Assembly (NCBI GenBank): GCA_014896315.1
Contig: JADBKP010000001.1
Span: 1-64,000, forward strand
Direction of reading: 5' to 3'
DNA: 64,000 nucleotides
Source of the DNA: Limnochordales bacterium
GTDB lineage: Bacteria; Bacillota; Limnochordia; Limnochordales; DUMU01
Every line of letters starts with the position of its first letter. The stretch's first letter is position 1. Of this stretch, positions 1-8,245 are shown piece after piece. Position numbers and translations under genes: made by a program. The notes beneath the pieces are model-generated. The model saw nothing but the letters and a program-made list of their open reading frames with translations. It did no database searches and was not told the DNA's origin.

Positions 1-113
1 GAATCACGAGCCCGTCTCTCTCGCACTGTTCCGTTTTCAAGGAGCAATCTCGCGGATACGCTTGCGCTCGCTGCACTTGCCGGTCAATGACCGACACTAC
101 ACAGCGGCGACAG
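1..113 (-). other. Leader of an rRNA operon reading leftward (boxA-like element and hairpin)
   Basis: On the minus strand, 46 to 33 reads TGCTCCTTGAAAAC. This closely resembles the boxA antitermination element found ahead of 16S genes and in 16S-23S spacers of Bacillota. A small perfect palindrome, CGGTCAATGACCG, lies at 81-93. Together with the strong promoter just upstream, this suggests the 5' leader of an rRNA operon whose 16S gene starts beyond the left edge. The rRNA itself is not in the window, so this is inferred from the element alone. Confidence 0.55.
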
Positions 114-119
114 CTTACT

Positions 120-148
120 ATTTTAGGAGCTGTTTTACCCCCGGTCAA
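120..148 (-). promoter_or_regulatory. Strong sigma-A promoter reading left (probably rRNA)
   Basis: Minus strand: TTGACC at 148-143, a 17-base spacer, then TAAAAT at 125-120. This is close to the sigma-A consensus with ideal spacing. Transcription would start near position 113 and run through the boxA-like element off the left edge. Confidence 0.7.
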
Positions 149-281
149 CTGCTAATTTACACCATTGCCTGTGGCCACCCGTAGATCAGTTCTGTCTGCC
201 AAAACTTCCCACAAGAGGAGATTGGCAACTCTTGCAGAAATAGCTTCGTGTACTTAGCAAGTGACAGAAGGGGTTGTGGTT

Positions 282-809
282 ATGCGGAGTCGTCTTGCTT
301 GTTCTGGCGGGCTTTTCGGCTTGATCCTGATTCTGGCTCTGGCAGTAGCTGCGGGTACCGCTTCCGCCGAGAATAGCGCCGGCATCGGGTTGAGTCTGAC
401 ACGGCCCGGCATACTTGGCGTCTTTGCCGAGATGGAGGTTTCCTCGGGACTGACGGTACAAGGTAATATCGGTATTGATCGGGAGCAAGATTACGACATT
501 GTCGGTTTCGGTATCAGAGGAATTTACGAGGTCTTCCCTGCTGTCGGCCTGGTTGGCGGGTATACACAGTGGCAGGATAACACGGTGATAATGGCCGGGC
601 TGCGCTATACCGATCGTATCGACCGGATTGCCGTCTTCGGCGGGGTCAGCTACCAGTACGTGCTCGAAAGCAAGAAGGGCAACCCCGGTGTTGAGGCCGG
701 CTTCCGTTTTCTCCTGGCCAACCGGTGGTACCTCGGGGTCGAGGGCGGATATCATCTGATGGAAGACGGTACTCCGGGGGTCTCGGCTTACGCAGGCTAT
801 GTTTTCTAA
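282..809 (+). CDS. Small outer-membrane beta-barrel protein
   Basis: Predicted 175-residue exported protein. Residues 1-29 form a signal peptide with a hydrophobic core and an ASA cleavage site. The mature part alternates hydrophobic and polar residues with many Gly and aromatic residues, as in 8- to 10-strand barrels, and ends in Tyr-Val-Phe; a C-terminal Phe is the usual recognition signal for the BAM complex. The ATG at 282 is preferred over an in-frame GTG at 261 because AGAAGGGG lies 8 bases before it. It stands alone, divergent from the leftward rRNA promoter. The exact family and any ligand are unknown. Its presence argues for an outer membrane. Confidence 0.7.
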   Translation: MRSRLACSGGLFGLILILALAVAAGTASAENSAGIGLSLTRPGILGVFAEMEVSSGLTVQGNIGIDREQDYDIVGFGIRGIYEVFPAVGLVGGYTQWQDNTVIMAGLRYTDRIDRIAVFGGVSYQYVLESKKGNPGVEAGFRFLLANRWYLGVEGGYHLMEDGTPGVSAYAGYVF

Positions 810-955
810 CAGCCAGGCCGTCTGATATCCTCTGCGAGGTTACCAGGCAGGCTTTGGAAGGATAGGAGTTGAGGATGTGGCTGCCCGGGCTCCCCCCCGG
901 GCAGCACTCGCGACGCTGATCGCTTACTCATCGCTCACTCTCCATGATCTCAGCC

Positions 956-1456
956 CTAGATGCGGTTACGGGCCCACAGCATCAACAAACTCAATATCAC
1001 TCCGTAACCCAAAAGCCACGGACCTGCTCCAAGCAGCTTCTCTGCCCAGCGCATGGTGTCGCGTACTCCAGCACCTGCCCCGCCTGTTGCACCCCCCGTT
1101 GCAGCCACCGTCGCACCGCCCGCAGCCGTAACCTCAACTTTCCGGCGGTTGCTGCGGGCAAACCAAAGACCGGTGACGACCGCCATCGCGCCTATGACCA
1201 GCTCCGGAATGGCCAGATACCACCCGGCCCGGAAGCTCCAATCAGGGAACAACTCCGCATTGATGCCCAGCGTCACGCACCAGGGAGTAGCAGCCAGGAT
1301 GTTGAGAAGGGCAAAACTCTTCTCCAGTGTGAAGAGCTTCTCCCTGTCCCACAACAGAATGGCCACGAACAACGCCAGCGGAGCTATCAGCCAGAGTCCC
1401 AACTGCGGCCACTTCCTTTCCAGCCCGAGCTCGGGGCAATCTACCGAACCGCGCAT
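956..1456 (-). CDS. Hypothetical multi-pass membrane protein
   Basis: The 166-residue product has about four hydrophobic segments: roughly residues 18-38, 45-62, 76-98 and 143-162. A Gly/Ala/Thr-rich linker at about 108-130 separates the third and fourth. No family is recognised. The nearest purine-rich stretch (AAGGGAGG) lies more than 20 bases before the ATG and no better in-frame start is visible, so the start is uncertain. It follows leuCD in the same direction, but a strong hairpin separates them and it may be its own unit. The low-complexity linker leaves some doubt that it is expressed. Confidence 0.45.
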   Translation of the reverse strand: MRGSVDCPELGLERKWPQLGLWLIAPLALFVAILLWDREKLFTLEKSFALLNILAATPWCVTLGINAELFPDWSFRAGWYLAIPELVIGAMAVVTGLWFARSNRRKVEVTAAGGATVAATGGATGGAGAGVRDTMRWAEKLLGAGPWLLGYGVILSLLMLWARNRI

Positions 1457-1495
1457 GGTTTCGCCGGCGTTTGCCCGACTCCTCCCTTATTAAGA

Positions 1496-1521
1496 CCGGC
1501 GGGGGTCCAAACCCCCGCCGG
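1496..1521 (-). terminator. Hairpin after leuCD
   Basis: Perfect 11-bp arms (CCGGCGGGGGT and ACCCCCGCCGG) with a 4-base loop lie 66 bases past the leuD stop. On the minus strand it is followed by TCTTAATAAG, a weak U-tract, so it may terminate leuCD imperfectly. Confidence 0.55.
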
Positions 1522-1586
1522 CCCTTTCGGTTCCTGTTTGTACTTGCCGCCGCTTGCCCCCCCGCCGCGACCTGTCCGCATCCTTG

Positions 1587-2189
1587 CTACGCCCCGATCC
1601 CGTGCCGCAGTTCGTAGGCGCGAATGTCATCCTCATAACGCAGCGTAAGATCTATGTCGTCCCATCCTTCCAGCAGGCATTCACGGCGGAACGGATCGAT
1701 AGTGAAGCTCACCTTCCAGCCGCTTTCGTCCCTCACTTCCTGTTTCTCCAGATCGACCGTCAACCTGTAGCCCGCCCGACCGGCAGCTGCGGTACGGCGA
1801 AAAAGCTCATCAACGACGCTCTCTGGAAGGACCACGGGCAACATGCCGTTCTTGAAACAGTTGTTATAAAAGATATCGGCAAACGAAGGGGCGATGATCA
1901 CCCTGAATCCGAAGTCAGCCAAAGCCCAGGGAGCATGCTCCCGCGATGAACCACAGCCGAAGTTGTTGCGCGTCAGCAGGATGCTGGCCTGTGTCCATGG
2001 GTCCTGATTGAGCACAAAATCGGGGTTGGGGCTACCGTCGGGCAGATAACGCCAGTCATAGAAGAGGAACTGGCCAAACCCCGTCCTTTCAATGCGCTTG
2101 AGAAACTGCTTGGGTATTATCTGGTCCGTATCGACATTGACCCTGTCCAGAGGAGCTACGATCCCCTCCACGATCCGCAGCGGCTTCAT
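1587..2189 (-). CDS. leuD: 3-isopropylmalate dehydratase small subunit
   Basis: Small subunit of isopropylmalate isomerase, which with LeuC converts 2-isopropylmalate to 3-isopropylmalate in leucine synthesis. The 200-residue length matches the longer (bacterial LeuD1) form. The family's conserved blocks are visible: [14 protein letters not shown] near residue 18, [12 protein letters not shown] near 37, and [16 protein letters not shown] near 75, with the Gly-Ser-Ser-Arg-Glu substrate loop. The start codon overlaps the end of leuC by 4 bases, implying translational coupling. A hairpin follows the stop. No neighbouring leuA or leuB is present in the window. Confidence 0.96.
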   Translation of the reverse strand: MKPLRIVEGIVAPLDRVNVDTDQIIPKQFLKRIERTGFGQFLFYDWRYLPDGSPNPDFVLNQDPWTQASILLTRNNFGCGSSREHAPWALADFGFRVIIAPSFADIFYNNCFKNGMLPVVLPESVVDELFRRTAAAGRAGYRLTVDLEKQEVRDESGWKVSFTIDPFRRECLLEGWDDIDLTLRYEDDIRAYELRHGIGA

Positions 2190-3640
2190 GATGCGACTCC
2201 CCCCTGCGCCAGGAACTGGCGGACATCGACGAAATGGCCGGCCACGGCGGCTGCTGCCGCCATCTCAGGGCTGACCAGGTGCGTGCGCCCGCCCCGCCCC
2301 TGACGGCCTTCGAAGTTGCGGTTGGACGTGGAAGCAGCCCGTTCACCCGGTTGCAGGATATCGGCATTCATCCCCAGGCACATACTGCAGCCGGCCTCCC
2401 GCCACTCGCAACCCGCTTCGCGAAAGATACGGTCGAGTCCTTCTGCCTCTGCCTGCCGCTTGACCGCTTGCGAACCGGGGACAACCAGCACACGCACCCG
2501 TGGATGAACCTTCCGCCCCTTCAGCACCGAAGCCGCCGCCCTCAGGTCCTCGATACGGCCGTTGGTGCAAGATCCGATGAAGACCCGGTCGATGGTGATC
2601 TCAGTTATGGGTGTCCCCGGGGTCAACCCCATGTAGGCAAGGGCTGCTGCCGCCGCCCGCCGGGCCGGCTCAGTGGGGAAGAGCTCCCGGTCTTCCGGAT
2701 CGGGCACCCGGCCCGTAACCGGCACAACCTGCCCAGGGCTGGTGCCCCAGGTCACCTGCGGAACAACCTCCGATGCGTTGACGGTAACTGTCCGATCATA
2801 GACCGCCCCGGGATCAGTCACCAGTTTCCTCCAGCGTGCTACCGCCTTCTCCCAGGCTTCACCCTTAGGGGCGTAAGGACGGCCATAAAGATAATTGAAG
2901 GTGGTATCGTCAGGTGCCATCATTCCGGCCCGGGCGCCGGCTTCGATAGACATGTTACAGACCGTCATCCGCCCCTCCATCGACAGAGCGCGGAAGGCCT
3001 CCCCGGTGTACTCGACGACGTAGCCGGTGGCTCCGTCAGTACCGATCTGTCCGATGATATACAGAATCAGATCCTTGGCAGTCACCCCCGGTGCGAGTCG
3101 CCCCTCGGCCCGGATCTCCATGGTCTTCGGCCTGGCCTGCCATAATGTCTGGGTGGCCAGCACATGCTCGACCTCGGATGTACCTATGCCGAAGGCCAGA
3201 GCGCCAAACGCACCATGGGTCGACGTGTGCGAATCACCGCAGACGATGGTCATCCCCGGCTGCGTCAGCCCTTTCTCGGGACCGATCACATGGACAATAC
3301 CCTGTTCGGGAGAGTACAAATCCCAAAGAGTGATTCCGAACTCCTCACAGTTTTTGCGGAGGGTCTCCATCTGCTGCCGGGCTATGGGGTCGGCCACCGG
3401 GAGCGTCCGATCGGTGGTGGGTACATTGTGATCCATGGTGGCAAAGGTCCGCTCCGGACGACGCACCTTCCGGCCTGCCAGCCGCAAGCCCTCAAACGCC
3501 TGCGGCGACGTCACCTCATGAACTAGATGCAGATCGATATAAAGCAGGGCCGGCCGGCCCGGCGGATGTACCACGACATGTTCATCCCAGATCTTCTCAA
3601 AAAGCGTGCGCGGCCGCTCATTCTGGGGTTGCTGGTTCAT
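2186..3640 (-). CDS. leuC: 3-isopropylmalate dehydratase large subunit
   Basis: Large, [4Fe-4S]-bearing subunit of isopropylmalate isomerase (leucine pathway, cytoplasm), 484 residues as usual for the family. The three cluster ligands are Cys358 in GSCTNGR and Cys418 and Cys421 in CSMCLG. The aconitase-type [13 protein letters not shown] block lies near residue 135. TTAGGGGTG lies upstream of the ATG. It forms a two-gene operon with leuD, overlapping by 4 bases. The 119 bases upstream show GC-rich repeats but no T-box, so any leucine control is not evident. Confidence 0.97.
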   Translation of the reverse strand: MNQQPQNERPRTLFEKIWDEHVVVHPPGRPALLYIDLHLVHEVTSPQAFEGLRLAGRKVRRPERTFATMDHNVPTTDRTLPVADPIARQQMETLRKNCEEFGITLWDLYSPEQGIVHVIGPEKGLTQPGMTIVCGDSHTSTHGAFGALAFGIGTSEVEHVLATQTLWQARPKTMEIRAEGRLAPGVTAKDLILYIIGQIGTDGATGYVVEYTGEAFRALSMEGRMTVCNMSIEAGARAGMMAPDDTTFNYLYGRPYAPKGEAWEKAVARWRKLVTDPGAVYDRTVTVNASEVVPQVTWGTSPGQVVPVTGRVPDPEDRELFPTEPARRAAAAALAYMGLTPGTPITEITIDRVFIGSCTNGRIEDLRAAASVLKGRKVHPRVRVLVVPGSQAVKRQAEAEGLDRIFREAGCEWREAGCSMCLGMNADILQPGERAASTSNRNFEGRQGRGGRTHLVSPEMAAAAAVAGHFVDVRQFLAQGGVAS

Positions 3641-3740
3641 ACGGCAAAGACACCCCTAACACCCGCCGGGGGCGGGCCTGCGGCCGTACAAACCACCCGC
3701 CCCGGACGGGACCGAATGAAAGGTAAAACGAACGTTGGCT

Positions 3741-3770
3741 TATATGATAGCACAGCAAGCTATCGGGCAA
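3741..3770 (-). promoter_or_regulatory. Possible leuCD promoter
   Basis: Minus strand: TTGCCC at 3770-3765, an 18-base spacer, then CATATA at 3746-3741. It overlaps the 3' end of the upstream hydrolase gene. It is the best candidate in the gap before leuC but a weak consensus match. Confidence 0.3.
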
Positions 3771-4653
3771 AACTTTCTTCGAGGAAGGAGAGGAGTGCCG
3801 CGTTAAAACCAGCGGGATTCTCCAGATTGGCCAGATGCCCTGCCTGGGGGATCACCACGAGTTGCCCCCGCGGCAGCACCGACGCGATGGACTCTGCCAC
3901 AGCCACCGGCGTGATGACGTCTTCTGCACCGACCAGTACCAGGGCCGGGCAGTCCAGCCGGGCCAGGATATCCGTAGAATCCGGGCGCAGCGCCATCCCG
4001 CGGGAGGCTGCGGCCACACCGGCCGGCTCGTTCTGCGAGGCCAGGGAGAGTACCACCTCGGCCTCATCCTGGCCGGCGCCCGGCCGCAGCAGGCCCCCAA
4101 GCATCGTCTCGGCTACCGCCCGGGCTCCTTTCTCCAGGGCGAGGGTCGCGGTCCGTTCGCGGTTGGCTCTGGTTTCGGGAGCATCAGCGCTGGCACGGGT
4201 GTCTGCAAGAACCAGGCCGGCGATGCGTTCGGGAAAGGCCCTGGCCATAGCCATGGCCACGTATCCACCCATGGACAACCCGACCAGCACCGCCCGCGGG
4301 AGGCGGTAGTGATCAAGCAGCGCCACCACGTCCTGGGCCATCATCTCCGGGGTTACCGCCTCGCCTGCTGCCGGCAAGGGGCGAGTGCGTCCAAACCCGC
4401 GCAGGTCCGGAGCGTAGGCCGTCCATCCCCGGGCTGAAAACGCCTCAAGCTGCGGCTGCCACATCCCACCGTTAAGCGGGAAAGCATGCAGAAAGATCAC
4501 CGGCACAGGCTGACTTCCGGTGGCAGCCGGAGCTCCGGCTGCCGCTGCGGCCGCTCCGGTCCCGGCCGCCGCCCCGGCTACGTATAAGTGCAGATTGAGC
4601 TGGCGCGATGGCAGCGCGATTGTGAGTGTACCGAGTCTACCCACGCTCACCAC
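3760..4653 (-). CDS. Alpha/beta-fold hydrolase
   Basis: A 297-residue serine hydrolase of the alpha/beta superfamily, close in type to 3-oxoadipate enol-lactonase-like enzymes. Visible landmarks are the oxyanion segment LHAFPLNGGMW (from about residue 55), the nucleophile elbow GLSMGGY with Ser127, an acid in GAEDVITP near 247, and the catalytic His273 in AGHLANLENP. An Ala/Gly-rich, low-complexity insertion at about 27-47 separates the first strands and is encoded by a GCC-rich tract, probably an expanded loop. It starts at GTG 4653 after AAGGACGG. The substrate cannot be told from sequence. Confidence 0.85.
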   Translation of the reverse strand: MVSVGRLGTLTIALPSRQLNLHLYVAGAAAGTGAAAAAAGAPAATGSQPVPVIFLHAFPLNGGMWQPQLEAFSARGWTAYAPDLRGFGRTRPLPAAGEAVTPEMMAQDVVALLDHYRLPRAVLVGLSMGGYVAMAMARAFPERIAGLVLADTRASADAPETRANRERTATLALEKGARAVAETMLGGLLRPGAGQDEAEVVLSLASQNEPAGVAAASRGMALRPDSTDILARLDCPALVLVGAEDVITPVAVAESIASVLPRGQLVVIPQAGHLANLENPAGFNAALLSFLEESFAR

Positions 4654-4699
4654 CCGTCCTTCACCGTACCTTCGTTATGTACAACCGTGATCTGATAGA

Positions 4700-4734
4700 T
4701 ATAAGAGAGGGAGGCTGGAACGACCATGCCTCCC
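4700..4734 (-). terminator. Terminator of the 59-residue gene
   Basis: Arms GGGAGGC (4709-4715) and GCCTCCC (4728-4734), read on the minus strand, are followed by TCTCTTATATC. It lies about 50 bases past the stop of the small gene at 4786. Confidence 0.55.
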
Positions 4735-4785
4735 GGATGACGGGCCGGAATCCGTGCCCGCGCGAAACCAATGGTCGGGTAAGCC

Positions 4786-4965
4786 TTACGCGCGGTTGCG
4801 GGCGCGCCGCACGATGGGCCTAAAGCTGACCTGCAATTCCTCCAGGAGTCGGAGAACCTCCGACGCTGCCTCATACGAGTCTTGATTGTTGCGCTTGGCA
4901 CTTTCGATCACGTTGGCGATGGCCGTACGGACTATGGCCTCCGGATTCTTTATATTTGCACGCAT
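4786..4965 (-). CDS. Small basic helical protein, 59 residues, unknown function
   Basis: This short gene encodes MRANIKNPEAIVRTAIANVI followed by a charged helix and a basic tail ending RRARNRA. TGAGGTGATTC precedes the ATG with 7-base spacing, a near-ideal ribosome binding site. A consensus sigma-A promoter lies about 30 bases upstream of that and a hairpin terminator follows the stop, so it has every part of a single-gene transcription unit. The product looks soluble and mostly alpha-helical, possibly coiled coil over residues 8-45. I do not recognise a family. The codon pattern and signals make it more credible than a chance ORF. Confidence 0.7.
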   Translation of the reverse strand: MRANIKNPEAIVRTAIANVIESAKRNNQDSYEAASEVLRLLEELQVSFRPIVRRARNRA

Positions 4966-5001
4966 TCAAGAATCACCTCACAAATGATTAACTCCTTATC
5001 C

Positions 5002-5030
5002 ATCTTACTCACCTTATGCTGCCAGGTCAA
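5002..5030 (-). promoter_or_regulatory. Sigma-A promoter of the 59-residue gene
   Basis: Minus strand: TTGACC at 5030-5025, a 17-base spacer, then TAAGAT at 5007-5002. Start of transcription would be near 4995, giving a leader of about 30 bases. Confidence 0.7.
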
Positions 5031-5202
5031 GCAAAGTGGAACAAAAGTGGGCCAAGAATGTAATAACCGGCTCAGATTTTATCTGTACGGCCTCAGATGA
5101 TCGAGTATAACAGCGATGACGTCGGACCACCTCCAAGTCAGGAAAGAGAGTGCTGCTGCGGAGAACCTGCAACGCTGTGGGGGAATCCTCTGGAACATAG
5201 AT

Positions 5203-5232
5203 ATGAAAAGAAGGCGGGGAGCGCCCCGCCTT
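5203..5232 (-). terminator. Terminator of the spore coat gene pair
   Basis: Perfect 9-bp arms (AAGGCGGGG and CCCCGCCTT, 5211-5232) with a 4-base loop, followed on the minus strand by CTTTTCATAT. It lies about 30 bases past the stop at 5261. Confidence 0.75.
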
Positions 5233-5260
5233 CCCTCACCCTGGGCTCCTGACCTTGGGG

Positions 5261-5599
5261 CTAGTTGCGCCTTGCCCCATCGGTCTGCATCATAGCGGAC
5301 GTCGACCCCACTCCGGCCGTGGCCGCCCCCTGCTGCGCCTGCATTCCCTGGATCCCTTCGCGATAGGTCTGGGCCAGTCGCTGCACATACTGGGGATCTG
5401 CCGCCGGCGGTACATGATACCAGTTATTGGTCCGGGCCAGTTCAAAAAGCTGCCATTGAGTCTGCTCACACTGGTTCCGCAAGTTGACTAAAAGCTGGCG
5501 CAGTTGCGGGTTGGCCGCTTCAATGGAAGCCTGGGTGAACGACTGTATGCCCATCTTCACGGTATTGAGCATGTCAGAAGCAATATCCTTGTCTTGCAT
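5261..5599 (-). CDS. CotF-family spore coat protein
   Basis: A 112-residue protein of the CotF type, found in the coat of Bacillota endospores. It opens with QDKDIASDML, the family's characteristic N-terminal helix, and continues with two amphipathic helices (about residues 10-60) rich in Gln and Asn. NNWYHVPPA near residue 58 is the segment that usually ends the CotF domain. The C-terminal 30 residues are a Gln/Ala/Gly-rich tail. AGGAGGAG lies 8 bases before the ATG. It sits 14 bases downstream of a related coat gene, with a terminator after it, so the two form an operon. Its presence indicates a sporulating organism. Confidence 0.85.
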   Translation of the reverse strand: MQDKDIASDMLNTVKMGIQSFTQASIEAANPQLRQLLVNLRNQCEQTQWQLFELARTNNWYHVPPAADPQYVQRLAQTYREGIQGMQAQQGAATAGVGSTSAMMQTDGARRN

Positions 5600-5613
5600 T
5601 TGGAAATCTCCTC

Positions 5614-5805
5614 CTACTGTAGCATAGCTATCAGCTGTTGCGACGCCTGGGTGGAACGTGCTGCCATCTGCTGCAGCAGATCCCGCAGTTGCGGATTGGT
5701 AGCCTGCTGAGCGTACTGTTGCGCCTTCTTGGCCGTCAGCTGCTCTGCCCCGATCAGTTCCCGCAGGTACTGCAGTTCAAACTGGGTGAGAGGAACTTGC
5801 GGCAT
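5614..5805 (-). CDS. Small CotF-like spore coat protein
   Basis: This 63-residue protein carries an LTQFELQYLRELI helix and a second helix ATNPQLRDLLQQMAARSTQA. These resemble the paired helices of CotF-type coat proteins and echo the NPQLRQLL motif of the next gene. The ATG at 5805 is chosen over an in-frame start at 5871 because AAGGAGAG lies 6-7 bases before it. It is probably co-transcribed with the longer CotF-family gene 14 bases downstream. In related organisms such short and long CotF-like proteins often occur as pairs. Confidence 0.8.
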   Translation of the reverse strand: MPQVPLTQFELQYLRELIGAEQLTAKKAQQYAQQATNPQLRDLLQQMAARSTQASQQLIAMLQ

Positions 5806-5974
5806 CGGTAACTCTCCTTCCTTTCGTCTTGGGATAAGTTTTTTGCCCAACCGGATGCCGGTCGGTTTCATCGGTTAAAAGCTTCTCCGGCAGCAAGGAA
5901 AGGTACTCATACGCGACCGGACATCTTCTGCCTTACGCTGGTTCTGGTACCATTTCTGCCATCTTGTGGTGCGT

Positions 5975-6003
5975 ATGGTATGACCTGCTGAAGTGGAAAT
6001 GAC
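5975..6003 (-). promoter_or_regulatory. Possible sigma-E-type promoter for the coat genes
   Basis: Minus strand: GTCATTT at 6003-5997, a 14-base spacer, then CATACCAT at 5982-5975. This resembles the mother-cell sigma-E pattern and sits about 170 bases upstream of the first coat gene. The interval 5806-6118 holds no other convincing gene. The distance to the coat gene makes it tentative. Confidence 0.3.
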
Positions 6004-6118
6004 CCTGGCAATCTCCCATGATTTCCTGAATATGGGAGCCCGAAACGGATGAACTCCAGCGGCCGGGCTGCCGATACTTGAGGTAGACTGTTGCTGGTTA
6101 TCTTGATCGCCATCTGGG

Positions 6119-6352
6119 GTGCTGATTCCATTGGACTCGCTGGTTTTTTGGATTACTGCATTTGTCTTAGCAATATTACTAACTGTGGTTGGGTGCGCTC
6201 TATATTACGCCTGGCAGGTAAACCGACTGAAGCGTCAGCAGCAAATTGTACCGCACCGGTTACTGCAAAGGTATCGTCAAGGAACGCAGCTGGCTCTTGT
6301 CGTCGTCGTGGGTGCGGGAATAGGGCTGGCCATAGCGACCCTGCTGCGATAA
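6119..6352 (+). CDS. Small two-helix membrane protein
   Basis: A 77-residue product with two strongly hydrophobic helices (about residues 7-29 and 57-76) joined by a basic loop containing VNRLKRQQQ. Function unknown. The start is uncertain: GTG 6119 gives the full length, while TTG 6131 would have the GGGGTG at 6116-6121 at better spacing and trims four residues. It lies between the divergent coat operon and a beta-barrel gene in its own direction. Confidence 0.5.
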   Translation: MLIPLDSLVFWITAFVLAILLTVVGCALYYAWQVNRLKRQQQIVPHRLLQRYRQGTQLALVVVVGAGIGLAIATLLR

Positions 6353-6487
6353 CCTATCTGATGCCGTCTTGCCGTGCACAGTGAACAATCTTCTGTTCCC
6401 CCCGTCAAAGCAGGATTGGGTGGAGTGCGGGCGAATATCAGAGTACTGGCTCGCAGCATCCACATTAAGATGACGGGGGTGGTAGAT

Positions 6488-7201
6488 GTGCGTCGGATAG
6501 GATCGCTGGTGATTGCGGTCGTGTTGGTATTGGGTATCGGTATCTCCGCCAGTGCCCAGGGCCAGATATCCTTTAGCTATTGGCCGCAGGACACGGAAGT
6601 AACCTTTGCTGCCGCGAATGTTCAGCCCCAGCTGATCAAATCCCATGTCGTGAGCGCTTCGGGTGTGATGACGCTCCTGCCCCGTCTGGCGTTGTGGGGA
6701 GAGTATGCCGTCCTGCCCGAGGCTGAGGGGAAGCAGGGTAGCAGCAAGTTCACTCTTGCCGGCTCCCAGATGCTTATCGTCGGCTCCTACCAGCTCCTCA
6801 ACGAAGGCGGTCTGAGCCTCTCCCCGGCCTTCGGTTACGTCTCTGCGAACAACGAGTACACCTGGCAGAGCGGCGGCTCGAGCGTCTCCTACACAGTCGC
6901 ATACAGCGGTCTGGTGGTCGGGGGGGTAGCCCGGGTCGAACTGGCTCGAGGCTTCAACGCCCGGGTTACTGTTCTGCACGGGCCCAAGCTCACGGTGAAG
7001 GATACGGCCCAAAACAGACCCGCCGACTCCTACGACTCGGCTCTGACCGATGTGACCGCGGCAGTCTCCGTCAACGTTTTCCGGAATCTCGCGGTGGAAG
7101 TAGGTTACCGGGGCATTTCGCAGCTGGCCAGGGTTGAGGACTCTGATGTGTGGGAGCGGACCAGCAACGGCTTCTTCGCCGCAGCCAAAGTAGAATTCTA
7201 G
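6488..7201 (+). CDS. Outer-membrane beta-barrel protein
   Basis: A 237-residue exported protein. Residues 1-25 form a signal peptide ending ASAQG. The mature chain shows repeated amphipathic strands with girdle aromatics (for example SFSYWP, GEYAVLP, SYTVAYSG, EVGYRG) and ends in Lys-Val-Glu-Phe, with the terminal Phe used by BAM. The GTG at 6488 is preferred because GGGGGTGG lies 5 bases before it; the upstream in-frame ATG at 6470 has no site. It may be a porin-like or structural barrel. Ligand unknown. Together with the barrels at 282 and 27639 it supports a diderm envelope. Confidence 0.7.
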   Translation: MRRIGSLVIAVVLVLGIGISASAQGQISFSYWPQDTEVTFAAANVQPQLIKSHVVSASGVMTLLPRLALWGEYAVLPEAEGKQGSSKFTLAGSQMLIVGSYQLLNEGGLSLSPAFGYVSANNEYTWQSGGSSVSYTVAYSGLVVGGVARVELARGFNARVTVLHGPKLTVKDTAQNRPADSYDSALTDVTAAVSVNVFRNLAVEVGYRGISQLARVEDSDVWERTSNGFFAAAKVEF

Positions 7202-7263
7202 GTGGAAGAGTAAGACGCTTCTTTGGTGCAACAGGCGGCTGTCACCGCAAGGCTGGCAGCCGC

Positions 7264-8130
7264 CTAGTCCGTCACATGCGGGGCCGGTTTCCGGAACACG
7301 AGAATGTATTCATGCACCTTGTTGATGCGAAATACGGAAGGGTAGCCCAGGGGGCGCAGGTGGTTGTACTCCTGCCGGCGATCCCAGATGATGATGTCAT
7401 CGAAAACATAACCTATCTGCTGCAAAGCTGCCGCCAGGTCGGAATGGAAGGGATAGAACCGGCTTCCCTGACGCAGGTCCATCACAATGACAATGCAGTA
7501 ATGCCCGGGCTTGAGCACTGTGTAGACTGCCGCAAAGACTTCCCCGAGAGCGGCTATAAACTTATGGTAGTCCGGAATCTGGCTGAGGTCGGCCGGTTCC
7601 TCGCCATAGTCGCGGGTCTCCTTCCGGTCAGCGGTCCGCTTGCGTGACAGGACGTTCCAGTAGGGAGGCGAGGTAATCACCAGGTCGACGCTCTCCGCCG
7701 GCAGGATGCTTGCCAGCTGGCGAGCATCGGCAGCGAAGATGAGACTGTTTGCCCCAGCCCTGTTTGTCTCACCGCCGGCCTCATCCGGACCTTTCTCAGC
7801 AGCCAGGCGAAAAAGGGGCGCCTGGGCCAGGCGTCGGCGGGCCAGGGCCACGAACTCCGGGACCAACTCAATTCCGATGCCCCGGTACCCAAGCCTTTCG
7901 GCCGCCACCAGGGTTGACCCGCTGCCGGCAAACGGATCCAGGACGAGCTGGCCGGAGGGGGGCAGGTAGCACTGGATCAGACGGCTTGCGAGCTGAACGG
8001 GAAAAATGGCAGGATGCCCCAGGCGCAGCTCCTCCTCATCCTTGCGGATGTCGTTCCAGACACTGACGGAGTAGCGGGTCCAGGTCTTGCCATCCAGGTT
8101 GTTGGCCCGTTTGCCCGCTCGTGTCGCCAT
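7264..8130 (-). CDS. DNA methyltransferase (N6-adenine/N4-cytosine type)
   Basis: A 288-residue amino-methyltransferase. Motif X (LGHPAIFPVQLASRLI) precedes motif I DPFAGSGST at about residues 65-73, which binds AdoMet, then GIGIEL (motif II). The catalytic TSPPYW (motif IV) comes later, at about 153-158. TSPPY is common in N4-cytosine enzymes. With motif X and I ahead of IV the order is not the usual beta-class one. ATG 8130 is preferred over 8151 because GGAG lies 9 bases before it. No restriction endonuclease gene is adjacent, so it looks like an orphan methyltransferase. The recognition sequence cannot be inferred. Confidence 0.85.
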   Translation of the reverse strand: MATRAGKRANNLDGKTWTRYSVSVWNDIRKDEEELRLGHPAIFPVQLASRLIQCYLPPSGQLVLDPFAGSGSTLVAAERLGYRGIGIELVPEFVALARRRLAQAPLFRLAAEKGPDEAGGETNRAGANSLIFAADARQLASILPAESVDLVITSPPYWNVLSRKRTADRKETRDYGEEPADLSQIPDYHKFIAALGEVFAAVYTVLKPGHYCIVIVMDLRQGSRFYPFHSDLAAALQQIGYVFDDIIIWDRRQEYNHLRPLGYPSVFRINKVHEYILVFRKPAPHVTD

Positions 8131-8245
8131 CGCCAGCCGCTCCATTCCCATGCATTTTGTTCAGGATGGATAGTATTCTGCGGCCAGGCTGTGTTATCCT
8201 GGGGCTAGGTAAAAGTAATCGTTATTAGAAAGGCGGCTCACATCG

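Noticed and set aside
944-1648. Long plus-strand reading frame opposite the membrane protein and leuD
   Set aside because: Pro/Arg/His-rich composition with no ribosome binding site; it mirrors the GC-rich coding strand below it.
2234-3145. 303-codon plus-strand frame inside leuC
   Set aside because: It lies entirely antisense to a certain gene and has no family resemblance.
3641-3760. T-box or leucine leader peptide upstream of leuC
   Set aside because: The gap is too short for a T-box and has no run of Leu codons; only GC-rich short repeats are seen.
5907-6131. 74-codon minus-strand frame upstream of the coat genes
   Set aside because: No ribosome binding site and no recognisable features; the region looks like a leader with a possible sporulation promoter.
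6091-6384. 97-codon frame with a GAGGTAGA site overlapping the small membrane protein
   Set aside because: Ser/Cys/Arg-rich translation with no fold; the other frame gives two clean membrane helices.
7150-7647. 165-codon plus-strand frame over the methyltransferase end
   Set aside because: It runs antisense to the methyltransferase and begins inside the barrel gene in a different frame.
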